DNA from: Hofstenia miamia
Taxonomy: Eukaryota; Xenacoelomorpha; Acoela
Reading direction: 5' to 3'
Length of the DNA stretch: 64,000 bases
NCBI GenBank assembly: GCA_004352715.1
Contig: SCFE01000055.1
Location: 527,646 to 591,645 of the forward strand
This document shows positions 13,229 through 25,865 of this stretch, piece after piece (within the stretch, counting starts at the first letter, position 1; every line of letters starts with the position of its first letter). Below the pieces are notes generated by a model. That model did not search any database. It was not told the DNA's origin and saw only the letters and a program-made list of their open reading frames with translations. A program made the position numbers and the translations under genes.

Positions 13229-14306
13229 ACCGCATTTAGATAATGCAGCTTTTTATTTTAAAAATTGCAAATATATATATATATATATATATATGTATTA
13301 TAGTTAAAGTTTAAGTAAAATGTCAAATAGTACTTACTATTGAGACTAATTTATAATAAATTGTAATTCAGTTTTAAAAGTGTTTGGTGGCACTAATACT
13401 AAAGATGTAAAACACTAGAATAAAATTTGTTATTTGCGAAGTGGAATACAAGCAGTATTTCTATAACTTCTAAAGAAATGTAAGTGGGAATTCGGTCATA
13501 AATAATTCGAAACTGTCAATGCAATGTTGTCTGTCAAATTAACAGGCGTTCACGTAACGTTTAATAGAATTTTACAAGATTACAAGTAACCGAGCTCAAA
13601 CGATTAATAATCGATTAAATTTAATTCTTTTAATCGCGTGGCATAAATTCAACTGTTTACTTAAATAATCTACTGCGAAATGTTACCAGGTTTTGTAACA
13701 TCAACGAAAACGTCTCCAAAAATTCTAAAATCGTGAATCGCACACTTGTATTTCTTACAATAAAACTACAGTTTCATTGCCAGAAGGCTCTTACAAGAAT
13801 CAGTGTCCACCTAAATTATAAGTGTTTGTTAGTATTTTGGTAGTTTTGGCTTACATTCTATAACAAGATGGATTAAAAAGCAAAAAGCAAACAGTTTCAA
13901 TTTTATCTTAAGCGAGTTAAATCCCGCTTTTCTAACCCTAAGAAACATTTTATCACTTTTATAGCATTTTTATATCATCAATATAAAATTTTTAACCCTA
14001 AACTGTCAATTGTTTCATTAAAGGCACAAGCAGATGTCCACATTTTCAGGTAATTTTCTCCAAGCCTGATTGGAAATTTAGGATTTCTGGAATTTTGACA
14101 CATTTTTGGGTAAGCGTGCTTCCCTGGTACGATGAAAATGTTCGGGAAAAATTATTCGTGCATCTAAATTGAGCATAATAACTCTTGTTAATGGAAATCC
14201 GATTTTTGCCTTAGCCTTAGCTATTTCGTTTTCTGAAAATAAGGCATGTTGTGCACAAAGTGAGTAGTAATAGCCTAGAAGAGTTCGGGATGGGTCGCGA
14301 ATTAAT
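13229..14306. other. Non-coding stretch with a short (TA)n run
   Basis: A TA run at about 13271-13295. I see nothing else that I can support. Confidence 0.4.
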
Positions 14307-14450
14307 GATGAAAATGAAAGAAGAATGGATTTTATAACCAATGTATTTTTTCAGATTTGTGATATCTTTATTATTTAGTGAGTCATCACCGCTTAAAATT
14401 ATTTTGAAAACAAACATAAATGTTAAATATTGCCTGAGTTGCTTAGGGTA
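14307..14450 (+). repeat. Dispersed repeat family R1, copy B
   Basis: Aligns by eye with copy A: GATGAAAATGAAAGAAGAAT, TTTTTTCAGATTTGTGATAT, TTATTATTTAGTGAG and the 3' block TTGCCTGAGTTGCTTAGGG. Minus-strand frames crossing it (14078-14341 and 14217-14417) are not supported as genes. Confidence 0.6.
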
Positions 14451-15015
14451 ATAATCCTGAATTATTTTTTAAAAATTAGTTACATTCTATTTCTTTATAT
14501 TAGATATTTTGTTTTAAGGCCATTTTCATTATAACAGTCCCACTCCAATTGAATTTCATTATGAGGTCGAATTAACTATGATAACATAAATTACTAAATT
14601 ATGAATGTTAACTCGGCCCTATCTTATGCTTAATCGAAAATGGAAAAATTACCCACGGCCAGTGGCTTAGGCCAGCACACTTATTGCGGTTTGCACATGT
14701 TCGTATTCAAAATTTTGAATTTATTAATAGAAATAACTATTTTTTTGAAAAATTGTATAATTCTGCATTTTCCTCTTGTACTTAAATGAAATCTTGCTGA
14801 TCAGGTTTTCGGCTGAAGAAGTTTTCTGGCACTTATTTCTATGCTAAGCTTTGCAAACAACCCTATCTTAAATATATTTGAGATGCCTAATATTGGTTAA
14901 TTAACATATAGATTTTCCTAAAAATTACCAATGAACATACCGGTAATGAATTATAACATCAGGTATTGCAATTAGGTATTGAAATAGTTTTGAAAACTTA
15001 AAAAGACCACAACTG

Positions 15016-15172
15016 AACCAAGAATTATCACGAGATTTATTCACCAAGCTAAATTTATTAGTTTCGAAGAAATCTTGTTGAAGACAAAACCGACAGACAG
15101 GCAGGCAGACAGTTAGACAGACAGGCAGAACAACACCGCAAAAATAGTACTTTCTTGGAGAAGTTAACAGTT
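15016..15172 (+). repeat. Dispersed repeat family R2, copy 1, with internal (CAGA)n
   Basis: Contains a GAAGAAATCTTGTTGAAGAC block, a CAGACAGGCAGGCAGACAG microsatellite at about 15092-15127, and then CGCAAAAATAGTACTTTCTT with GGAGAAGTTAAC. The same order of blocks recurs at 23840-23957. The 102-codon minus-strand frame over it (Cys/Val/Leu repeats) is a microsatellite artefact. Confidence 0.5.
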
Positions 15173-15722
15173 TGAACTTTTGTTCTTTCCGTGCTTCATA
15201 TTTAGGAGGTGTAATTCCTGTCTTGAAATGCATTCCTATCCCTCATGTAAATCCGTAAAATCCTTATTCACTTGATAAGTTAGTTGATTTATGAAAAAAT
15301 TAATAAAATGCAGAAATTGCACCCACTTGCGCTAACATTTCTATTAATTTTCTTAATTGAGAAGGCTTGAGTCTCAAGAGGAAATTTCATTTACACTGGC
15401 TTTGATTCTTACGGCCTACACAGAATTTCATAATAAATTACACTCTGATACAATGTTGAGCGATATGTTTCTTAATGGGGAGCATTAAGGAAACATTTTC
15501 TTGATTACATTTTGTAAAATGCTTCGTGGGAATAAAAGAAAAGTGGGTTGTTTTACAGCATATATATATGCGTTTACTAATTAAGCAAGTAGACAACAAA
15601 AGTTGTTAATGCTTTAAAATGTCATTACATCGCGTTTTTTTTAAATATGTCTACATCTATTTCTACAAAGTAGAATCAAATTTCTAAACAGTTTAGAAAA
15701 TAATTTTATTCATTATCATCCT

Positions 15723-15767
<45 letters not shown>

Positions 15768-16142
15768 CATACATATACATATACACATACATAGGCTATG
15801 CACACGCAGGAAATAACCAAGTTTTCTAAGACTCGTTTTGTCGAACTCATTGATTCGATTTATATTAAAAAGTTCTTTCTTGTCATCTATATGAAGTACG
15901 TCAGCGATAAACTAGATAGATTTTTGATAGGCAGCAAGATCGACTCTTAAATAATTTCCCTAGCAATTGACCAATGGGCCAAACTGCATAATCTTGACCT
16001 ATTTATATTTGAATTTGTTTACAAAATGCGTACATGGAAATATGTATCATGAAATATATAGTATATAAAAAATATAGTATTTTATAAGAAATAATAGGAT
16101 AAATCTCTGACTAATAGCTGGTAACTTAAAAATTTGTAACCC

Positions 16143-16183
<41 letters not shown>

Positions 16184-16894
16184 CATGAAATCATTTTTCT
16201 AAATAATATTAAAAATCCGACAACTAACAAAAATAAGTATATAATTTTGCATTCAATCACTTACAGTGCAACAAACTTATTTATTAAATATTTTTAAGTT
16301 GATTGGTGCTTAGCATATCTCGGCCGGGTTTTTTCGATATCAACCTGACCTGATTTTTTGAAGCGAATTTATTAATGAAGCTATCAATAAAAATATAAGT
16401 TTTTTAGAAAAATATTTGCATAATTATGAAAATTATGAAAGTATCATTTATATTTTTGAACATTTATCATGTTAACAGTATATCTTATACAAAGTAATAA
16501 TATATCAGTGTTAAGTCTTTCAAATTTAGAAATATAAATATTACCCTTAGCTGTCGAGATAGGCTTACAAAGCACGAATATGTGTTGGTAATATTCTTAA
16601 TCTTTTCTCATTTATTTCCGTTGAAAAAATTTTAAGTGATTTTTTAATGCCGATTATAAGCGTTTGTAAGCGTACGTGTTTTTATCAGGCCCTTCAGTAA
16701 AGGGTAATGTTCTATAATTTCTGTTCTGTAAGCAATGAAGCTAGCGCCAATCTATTTTTTTGTAAGAAAATTTAATGTATTTAATTTTTATTTATATTTT
16801 GATCTTGTAAATGAATTTTCACTTAAATTTTTCATTACATATTGTTTGCAATATATATATATATATATATATATATTTTGGTGTCACTCATAGT
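15173..16894. other. Non-coding stretch with three TA microsatellites
   Basis: TA-rich tracts lie at about 15725-15793 (with ATACATACATA ends), 16145-16181 and 16851-16876. No gene is supported. Confidence 0.6.
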
Positions 16895-17206
16895 TCATTT
16901 TGAATTTCGAAGTATCGAAGATATTTTTTGACGACATTTAATTAAATCTGGTCGCTTAGCAGCACCAATCAAATTCTTAAATTTTAATAACACACAAATA
17001 AAGTAAATTTTTTTTATAAGTTTTAGATTTTTATTGATTTTTGAGAAATGGTCAATTCTATTTACTACAATCTGGAACATTTCATACAACTTAGTTCCAA
17101 ACATAGTATCTCCATCAAATTTTTCATATTCATTCTTCAAAGCTAACTTGCTCCAGATCTTGAAAAAATCAATTATAAATCTCTGACATTTAATAGTATT
17201 GCACAT
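16895..17206 (-). other. Uncharacterised ORF (103 codons)
   Basis: A lysine-rich, partly hydrophobic 103-residue frame with aromatic-rich blocks such as FIIDFFKIWSKLALKNEYEK. It is longer than most random frames in the window and its composition is protein-like. I recognise no domain and see no flanking splice, promoter or poly(A) evidence. Confidence 0.2.
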
Positions 17207-18107
17207 AATGCATATTTTGCGTGGGAAATTGTTAACATTTCGATAAATAGACTATGTGGAAATTGACACAAAAAACATTGGTTTTATATTGAACATATTT
17301 TTATAGTTTTAAAATAATTTGAAATGACAAAAATAATTTGAATAGATGATATTTACAGCCATAATCTTGATCAACTTATCGATTTCCCATAAAGCATGGA
17401 TCAAGAAATATTTTATTGTTAAATTATAAGAATAAATTTCTCTTATTAACAATCATCGTGATGTGTGCTTGCAACCTTGTACAGCTTGCCTTTTATGTTT
17501 GCAGACTATATTAAAATATTTTCAAATATATTAATATATTCCTAAAAAAGTAATCGAAAAGAGATTTCCAAATAATTAATCTAATTCAAATTTCTTAGTT
17601 TGAATGAAATTTGTGAACTACAAATTCAATCAAATGCATTTTTGCATCAAACATTCATTTTAAACTTAAACTGCCAACGAATTTGTTAAATTTTGATGGT
17701 TTCTTGAAATCTTTTAAGTACTTAAAACTCTCTAACTAATAAAGATATTGAAAATTTGAAAACAACACATGATAGAGGATTATGTATTTTGGTTTATGTG
17801 CCTGGTTGCTTTTGCCACACCCCACAATGGGCTTGTCTGATCTACTTACATAAAAATAACCAGTTACAATAACAACAACAACAACAACGTTTAATTTTGC
17901 TTTAGTAAGAAATTGCTTATGTATGTTTACTAAACTAGACATAAGTGGAATATATTGCTTCATCCGGATGTTTAATCCATATTTTACTCCACGTAACCTG
18001 TTTGATTGAGTATGATTGAGTATGTCTCGGGAGAATAAAGAAATTCAGTGGGTGTTGACAATGTTGTTCTCTCAAAGTAGTTTTTTTCGTTTAAGCTAAC
18101 GCTCAAC
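17207..18107. other. Non-coding stretch
   Basis: Holds a short (AAC)n run at about 17869-17887 and a GC-richer patch at 17800-17845. No gene is supported. Confidence 0.4.
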
Positions 18108-19600
18108 TTCAGAGGTAATTGGATATTTATGAGTAAGACTATTTGCGATTATTTTTTCAGTTCTATTATAAATTCTTCGTATACCGTTGTTTAAGCAGTT
18201 GAGTATTCCAACAAAGAGAGGAGCACAATAATCAAATACAGATACTATACTGCATTGGAATATAGATCTTAGTGCTTTTTAAGAATCTTTTTTACAAACT
18301 CGGCGAAAAATAGTTAATCGTGAGGCAGCATTTGTGAAAGACAATTTCGAAGTGTGCATTCCACCAAAGTTTGTGATTTATCAAAATGCCAAGAATTTTA
18401 AAGAAGACGTTTCTGGTTATCAGGGAATAATTAAGGTCTGTTTCTGGATAAGTGCAAAGTTATAAACATCTGCGAGCATTTCTTTTTAACAGGCAAGGAT
18501 TACGATCATTACTGAAGTTATAGATATACATGTAATTGAAGTTTGTGGTGATTATATGATTTTGCTTGATACGCATAACTGAAGTCATATCATCTCTAAA
18601 TTTCATTAGGATTTCATTTTTCCCAAATAACCTTAGATGTAAAAATGAATAGAATACGTCCAAGTATAGAAGATAGCTAAAACGATAGATCATAGCTAGA
18701 ACTGTTAACTCAATTTTAGGACACTCTAAAGGTGCGATCAGTTAGATAAATAGAAATCCAATTAACAAAATTACTGAGAAATTCCAGTGATTTGTAAATT
18801 AGAAAAAAAACTTAGTATGGGGAGCTGTGTCGAAGGATTTGCTCATGTCAAGCAATTGGAGAAGCACATCGTAACCGTCATCAAGAATGTTACTAATATA
18901 GTCTAGAAGAATAATGAGAGCGGTGTATGCTGTTTTGTTTTTTTTGATATGCAAATTGAGAATGATCAATATAAGGAAGAAAATAAAGCAGCCTTGGCCA
19001 TAAATTTTGAAAGGATTAATAATAAGGAAATTGGACGCAGATTTGAATCATCTGGAGTAGGTTTCTTCAGAAGTGGATGACTCTGGCGTCTTGAAGCACG
19101 ATGACAATTTTTGAAAATTAAATGATACATTTATAACGTCTGCCAAAGGTTCAGAAATCAGATGCGACAAGTTCTTACATAGTGTTTTTGGAATTCCATC
19201 AGCACCAGTACCGTGATTCTTAATAGAATTAACGTATTTGAGAACGAAGAAGAGTGAGCAATAATTACTATCAACAGTAGACATCGAAATCTTTGATTAG
19301 AAAGACGATAACTCGCTCATAGACTTTCTGAAATGGACAGCAATATCTTGTACCGAGTCCGGTTTGTTCAGTATGTTGAGAAGCCGGGTTTTATTGTTGC
19401 CTTTAAATAAAGGATTGATATAATTGCCACGATTCATGTGCATTATGAGCTCTTTCTAGCAAGAGCGTTAGAAGCGACTGTCATTTCTTTAAGTTTGTGA
19501 GAATAGTGTCTCATAAACTTTGATTTTCTTTGTTCAATAGCAGAGCCCTTGCTTGTCTTTTGCGCCTAAAATAGATTCATTAATCCAAGAAGGGTTTCAT
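18108..19600 (-). pseudogene. Decayed LINE reverse transcriptase
   Basis: Read on the minus strand from high to low coordinates, the order of a non-LTR reverse transcriptase is recognisable across several broken frames. Near 19590 is PSWINESIL, from the endonuclease-RT linker. At 19284-19048 is the palm entry GTGADGIPKTLCKNLSHLIS, corresponding to the usual GPDGIP. At 18934-18814 is motif A, VLLQLLDMSKSFDTAPH, with its catalytic Asp. At 18693-18460 is the region ending in KFRDDMTSV, corresponding to FADD with the two Asp codons at 18589-18594. At about 18440-18310 is thumb-like FFKILGILINHKLWWNAHFE. At 18230-18108 is the tail YCAPLFVGILNCL. Multiple stops and frameshifts and the Ala-to-Arg change before DD show that it is dead. 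It is older and more decayed than the LINE at 36.4-38.1 kb. Confidence 0.8.
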
Positions 19601-22082
19601 CAATAATTTCTACTGTTTTAATAGATATGCATTCCTTGCAAACATAAAAACAACTATTAAAAATGATAAAGCTTTGTATCTAAAGAGTAAGGTATGCTAA
19701 GGCTAATTGCAGGGGTTCTCATAGGAGAAGGGTTCAGCCCACCTTGATTTTAAATTCGATTGGGACCCAGTCCCTCTTGTTAAAGTTATAATACGGTGTG
19801 GGGTGTTGTTGAGAAATCTAATGTGGTAAAAATATGATTAAAAATACATCGCTTAAGTTTAGAGACTCTTTGTTAAATATTTAGGAGTACAGCCCTGGTT
19901 AGTTGGTACTTCCACTGGCAATCAACCTTAGCATTAGCACAAATTTTCAACATTGCGTTGGACCATGCTTGCCAATAGTTTATTCATATGTCAGGATGCA
20001 CAAATTTCATTATGTGTTTGGCAGAAATCCGGCTTGTGACAATTTTTCAAAATTAATTTTATATAAATCAATATGATTTCTTCAATTATACAGAAGTGTT
20101 TTGAAATTCCACGAATTTATACACTGTTACTCATTAGTATCCACATGGGAAAATAATGAACAGTATGTTTTAAAAATTTCAGAATTTCTTGAAGTTTTGT
20201 CATTTATATAAATCTGCATACAAATTTGTGTGACTTAGTACCCAATATACGTTAAAATATTTACAGCACACCTTACAAAAATATCACCGCGCCTTGATTC
20301 ATAGGACTAAAATGGGGAAGGGGGGGTGATGCACACATCCCATTGAATAATCAATGGATTCATGTTTGCCAGAAGTTGAAACAATTGGATCTTCCTTTGT
20401 AATTATGAAACTAATTTCATTTAAATCTGGTTGTATTACAATTTTAGATCATTTTGATAGCGCAAGAGTAATTAATGTTTCATTTGTCTTTTTTCTCTAA
20501 ATTGAAGGAATGTTCATCCAAATGCCCGATCTTGGTGAAACTAACGCATGAATATTTTGCATAATCTATTTTTCGTTGATTTGATAATTAACAATAAAAG
20601 TTGAAACAGTCATAGAAATCGAAGAAGAACTTTTGATTAAAATCGGTAAACTGCATTCTTACAAAAATTTCGAGAACATATTATAGAATTGGAAAAAAAA
20701 TTAACCTGGAAAATATTATTATATAATGCACCGCGATCTCTGACAATGAGCACGGCACACTTCAATGGTTTTAGGACGTATATCCACATATAAAGTAACA
20801 GTTAAATTTCGTTGTTGGAGAACTTAAATCTCGTTGAAGAAGTACTCCATGCATAGCAATAGGCTTTAGTCTTTTTAAAGGGATAGCAGGCCGATTAAAG
20901 TTTAACTTAAATTATGATAAATTTCTTCGAATAGTTATTGTAAATTGCCTTGAAAACGCATAAAATTATAGTAAAAACACATAGTTTTCAATTCCGTTGT
21001 AAATCGATTCCATATAATGCTAACCATAAAGCAGATATAAGGATTTACCTTAAACAATTGCGGATAATCTTGCAGAAAATTTAATTACACAAAATCTCGA
21101 AAAAATGTAATCAAAATGTGCTCATTGCAAAACCAAAACAATCCTGATTAGTGTTGACCTCAATTTTCCACCAAATCATGTGTAATCTCGATTTTTAAAT
21201 GAATTTCTTATTATTTTCTAAATTAACTTACCAGAAGCATTTCTAAAAGCATTATTCTAAGATTTCCAATTTTCAAATTTGTTTTGGTTTATCAACATTA
21301 AATATGGTTTCTGACCTGATTCCATACTTTCCGTATTTTCTTCTTTGCTTATATCTGTTCATTTATCGACAATGTCCCAAAATAGTTGACACTTCTAACA
21401 CCTGACTAACAAATGATAATAAGCGAATTTTTCTTCAATACGTTTGCTATTTGCAAGCATATGTCATTAAAAATTGCCATATATTTTCGATATTTTCCAT
21501 TGTTATTTGCAATTCATTAACAATCTCCTTGTGGATTACGCAATGCTCAGTCAAATACTAACAGAATCAAGCCCAAGATGTTAATTCCGTCTCACACACA
21601 CACACACATTGTTTGCACCAGAGGCTTATCCAAGTGACATGAGGAATATCCCTTTTCAGATTTCCAAGAATAATTTTTTTACTGAAAAATATTTACAAAA
21701 AAAATGAAAACTAAGATTTTAAAATAATGCATTTTTGGTCTATTTGATAGTACCGGAGGCTTCCATTATATAATTAATCATTCTATTTGATCAACACTAA
21801 TTGTCCTTATTCAGAAACCATGTGTGCGTTGTTAGCTGATATATTATTACAAGTTATTCATCGTCTATGTTCAACCCAGTGCCTAAATCATCGACAGCGT
21901 GATTTGTAGATTCAGAAGGAGTAAAGCATGATCTAAATCGTGATGAATTCCGCGGCATAATTATTAAACAATTTGTACATTATGATTGAAAATTTGCATA
22001 ACATACATCAAGCTTCGTAATGTTTATTTGGAATTTCTATTGAATTCTCCCCACGAACAACATATAAGCGGACTATTACACA
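19601..22082. other. Non-coding stretch
   Basis: A short (CA)n run lies at about 21594-21608. I see no gene, RNA or transposon motif. Confidence 0.4.
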
Positions 22083-22180
22083 GTGCATTGCAACCACTTG
22101 GGTATGCGCGTGGCAATGTGGAATTCATTACCAAAGATTCTTGTAGCAATGCAACTAATTTGTGGGGAAACTCAATTTAG
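22083..22180 (+). pseudogene. Possible LINE C-terminal fragment
   Basis: Contains HLGMRVAMWNSLPKILVAMQ, similar to the R-V-x-x-W-N-S-L-P phrase common near the C terminus of LINE ORF2 proteins. It is only about 25 residues long and runs straight into a TA microsatellite, so this may be coincidence. Confidence 0.25.
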
Positions 22181-22211
22181 TATATATATATATATATATA
22201 ATATATATATA
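22181..22211. repeat. (TA)n microsatellite
   Basis: TA run with one internal slip. A second, shorter run is at about 22400-22416. The overlapping 60-83 codon frames nearby are not supported as genes. Confidence 0.9.
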
Positions 22212-23113
22212 GTAGCATTCCTATTGATGATCCATGTTGACTACAGCCTCCAGTGTATCGCTATGTTGCTGGACACTCATTCATAGTACTTCATATGCAA
22301 TACCTGAATATTTCAAGATAAGGGATTGCAATTTTTGGGATTTCAATTCCGCGATTGAAAACTTTGTTTGGGATTACGAAACCTTCTACAGAGCAAAACG
22401 TATATATATATATATACCTCCTTTATAAACTGGTATATCCTACAAAAGCACTACTGTACTTGAAGATCCCAAGAAAGCAAGTTCAAATACTGTCCAATGT
22501 ATTCCGATTTAAAATCATAGCGATTCAACATCTAGTACAGAAACTTCAGTACAACAATAATATGCTCTTCATTTTAAAATTATTTTGTTCAGCCATTGTA
22601 ACATAAATATTAACATATGAACAGTGAAGCAAACGCCACATCAATTGAAACATATTTGCCGAATACTTTGGGAGTTGCGAACAACTATCAGATGAATTTA
22701 TGCATACAAAAAAGTCACAGACTATTGTCACTTTGAATACTTGAGACCTAACTGTTAATATCTATTGTATGTTTGAAAAAGTGGTTGCTTAATCTGAAAT
22801 ACCTTAAGCTCTTCTAGTTTTAACAAACATTTCGAATGTTCATATCGAACACCCGGACTAGCTCGACAAAATTGCGGACATTGATTCACGTTTGCGTGAC
22901 ATAGTTTGTAAAGAATTGGATTTTAAAGCTTAAGATTCAATCGTTTAATTCCGAAAAAAATGTAAGTAAGTTTACTATAAGCTAATGCTATGTGATAAAA
23001 ACAAATGTTTGGCTATAACAACGTGCCAGACCTTTTACAATTATTAGAAAATATAAAAAAAAAATTTCAAAGAATAACAGAATTTCCTTATTAATCCAAT
23101 ATATTATCTGAAT

Positions 23114-23750
23114 TCACTTAAACTTAGATCTTTTCATTCTCTTCGAAAACCCTGTCAGGCCTTCCATTTTTATTTGCAATGCACTCTTCAGCGGTATTCC
23201 GCCATTTACTAAACAGAAAACGGATGCATCAATAGTGCCACATTTTTCTATTGTAGGCTTAGTTGGTCCACTTGTTTGATTGACACAATATGTGTACTTT
23301 TAACTGTTGTAATCACTGCGAACGTAGACCATCATTGATTGCCATTTTGTTAAATGTACTCTGAGTTTCATTAAAACTCAAGTTACCACTGTCAATGAGA
23401 AAATTATCAGGTTCAGCTAAATGTTCACTTAATTACAAATTATAAATAAACTTTGCCACTGTGACAATTAGTTACTAATGTCTACTGGATCTTCTTCATC
23501 ATTGAGTACATTATGTTCCTCACTAATTATACAATTTTCTCCATCACGTTTACTACTTGTGCTTAAAATACCAGCAAAGGCTCCTGTTGCATATAGTTCG
23601 GCTTCTCTATTAAATCTTGTATTCATTTCTTTTGCCAATAAAATGTTTAGGGTTGGAGTTTAGTGATCTATTAGATATACAAGCTCCTGCTGTGAAATTA
23701 AAGAATTTTTTAATTGAAATGTGCAAAGCCAATGTATATGCAAGCTTGGA
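23114..23750 (-). pseudogene. Unidentified decayed protein-coding region
   Basis: Three minus-strand blocks look strongly protein-like. Block 1 (23659-23468) includes EAELYATGAFAGILSTSSKR and the acidic EEHNVLNDEEDPVDIS. In the same frame just upstream, separated by one TAA, is NSLISQQELVYLIDH. Block 2 (23429-23313), in another frame, includes HLAEPDNFLIDSGNLSFNE and ends at a stop. Block 3 (23299-23114), back in the frame of block 1, includes CVNQTSGPTKPTIEKCGTID, VFCLVNGGIPLKSALQ and a basic tail, then TGA. The spacers between blocks are only 38 and 13 bases, too short for ordinary introns, so frameshift decay is more likely. I do not recognise the family. It could be a transposon protein or a host pseudogene. 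Confidence 0.45.
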
Positions 23751-23839
23751 GGCCTGAGCACCTCATAGTAGTTAAAGGGCTAATAGGGTTAGAGTTTAAG
23801 CTTTGGTATATATGGAAGTCTCGAATTAATTAATCCTAG

Positions 23840-23957
23840 AACTTTGATTCATATTTCAATTCTTACATGAGATCCATTAATTAATTGCTTCAGAAATCTT
23901 GTAAACAAACAGACAGTCTTGCGCGAAAACAATACCTCCTTTGAGAAGGTAGGAACA
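23840..23957 (+). repeat. Dispersed repeat family R2, copy 2
   Basis: Shares with 15016-15172 the blocks AATTGCTTCAGAAATCTTGT, a short CAGACAG, and GCGAAAACAATACCTCCTTT with GAGAAGGTA. The CAGA microsatellite is contracted here. Confidence 0.5.
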
Positions 23958-24758
23958 ATTAAATTGTTGACAACCTTGATTTTCGACGTAAGTTAAAGAA
24001 AATAAAACAATTTCAAGGTGATCTGACTGAATTAATAGCCTATTTAGAATCCGCATTTTTATAAGAGATTTATTACATAAAATGTGAGAATTTTTGTTGG
24101 ATTTGAGTGCATCTAAAGCTATGCCAATCGGTTAGGTCTCGTATGTATAATGTTGATCGATTTCTGAAGAAGTTAGCATACATAATTTACGCCATAATTT
24201 TATCAGTTTCACTAATGAAAGAGAAATGTCTCTATTTCTTTGTACATAATAAATTCGTTGGCAATGGTTTATTTGTTATATGTGATCAGACGAATCGAAG
24301 ACTTTTGTAAATAATCTCTTAGGAAGGTTATGTTTTGTTAGAGAGTATATTTAGAACTGTTATTATTTGTTTTTCGGTTGAAGTTGATGTCAGGTTGATT
24401 GAAGTTTTGAAAGCGTAATGGGAAATCGCTTGCAGTAGCTGTCAACATTCTTTTCCAATTGTCACTTTCCACTCAAACGCTAGGCCTTCTATTTAGGCCT
24501 CAACATTCGTCACATTTATTGATTGCATTGCGGATTCACTAAATTTATTATATTACTTCTCTATTTTTTTAATCAATTTAAGTGGAAAATATCGAAATAA
24601 TTTCTCGTCAATTGTGACTCTAATTTGGTTTTGAAATTCCACCAATTTTCTTTGTGCCCATCACTTTTCAAGTGATTATTTTACAATAACATATAATTAT
24701 TCTTTTGTTTTGAAATTATACACTATAACAGGATTGTAAAGATACCACTGAATATCTA

Positions 24759-24761
<3 letters not shown>

Positions 24762-24815
<54 letters not shown>
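24762..24815. repeat. (TA)n microsatellite
   Basis: About 27 uninterrupted TA units, one of the longest pure runs in the window. Confidence 0.95.
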
Positions 24816-24818
<3 letters not shown>

Positions 24819-25031
24819 TCGCTTTGTATTTGTCGGTGTTTTGGGATATTGGTTAGGCGAGCTGAACCGTGATCGCTTATGAACCTACCAAAATAAAAAC
24901 AACCCAGTGGGATCACATAGTACAGAAAGTTGCATGGGACTGAGACCAAATCTATTGGATTAAAATAAAACTGGGACCCATAACCCTAACCGATATGTAT
25001 CATCGACCTAATGAAATTTGTGCACAGATAA

Positions 25032-25100
25032 CTGGTTTGTGTAAACCAGCCTAAGCCGGTCCTGCTAAGAAAGTTAACTGACTTCCACCTTAACCGGCTT
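25032..25100. repeat. Two nested short inverted repeats
   Basis: CTGGTTT at 25032-25038 pairs with AAACCAG at 25043-25049 over a 4-base loop. AAGCCGGT at 25053-25060 pairs with ACCGGCTT at 25093-25100. The patch is GC-richer than its surroundings. No function is assigned. Confidence 0.4.
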
Positions 25101-25587
25101 CGAAAAATAATGCCGATTTAACCTGTGTTGTAAAATAAGTGTGCAATGATTTCTAAAAAGTTATATATATATATATCAGGCGCATTACATTTTTTTTAGA
25201 AAATTTATTTTAGTGTGTTTTTAAATTTTGAAACCAAAATATTTAGTTTTTTAAGTACATTTTTATTGACCATAGAACAGGTACCAATAAAGGCATGCAT
25301 ATGTATATATAAGCCTTCTTAGATATTAGCTTCATACATATAGTTTTATCATCTAGGTGTGTGAATAAATTAATCATGTCTAGAAATCACAAGTTTCGAA
25401 CTCTGTAAAGAATCGCAGATATTAAAGATATTTGTTGTTTGGGAATGTACGATCACCTTCAGGTGATGATAGATATGAAGTATTTGCAAACCACACGTAC
25501 ATCTCTATACAGCTACTGATGACAATAAAATTGAGATTATGCAGCATAGACAATCAAAGCACTTAAAACTCGTTATATCAACTCACT

Positions 25588-25865
25588 AATATATATATAT
25601 ATATATATATATATNNNNNNNNNNNNNNNNNNNNNNNNNNNNNNNNNNNNNNNNNNNNNNNNNNNNNNNNNNNNNNNNNNNNNNNNNNNNNNNNNNNNNN
25701 NNNNNNNNNNNNNNNNNNNNNNNNNNNNNNNNNNNNNNNNNNNNNNNNNNNNNNNNNNNNNNNNNNNNNNNNNNNNNNNNNNNNNNNNNNNNNNNNNNNN
25801 NNNNNNNNNNNNNNNNNNNNNNNNNNNNNNNNNNNNNNNNNNNNNNNNNNNNATATATATATATT
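25588..25865. repeat. (TA)n microsatellite with 238-base gap
   Basis: TA runs abut both sides of the N gap at 25615-25852, so the gap is probably unresolved TA repeat. The reading frames that cross it are artefacts. Confidence 0.9.

Noticed and set aside
14925-15233. 102-codon Cys-rich minus-strand frame
   Set aside because: The Cys/Val/Leu pattern comes from the CAGA microsatellite of repeat R2.
23478-23663. 61-codon Ser/Leu-rich plus-strand frame
   Set aside because: It lies opposite the more protein-like minus-strand block 23659-23468 and looks like its shadow.
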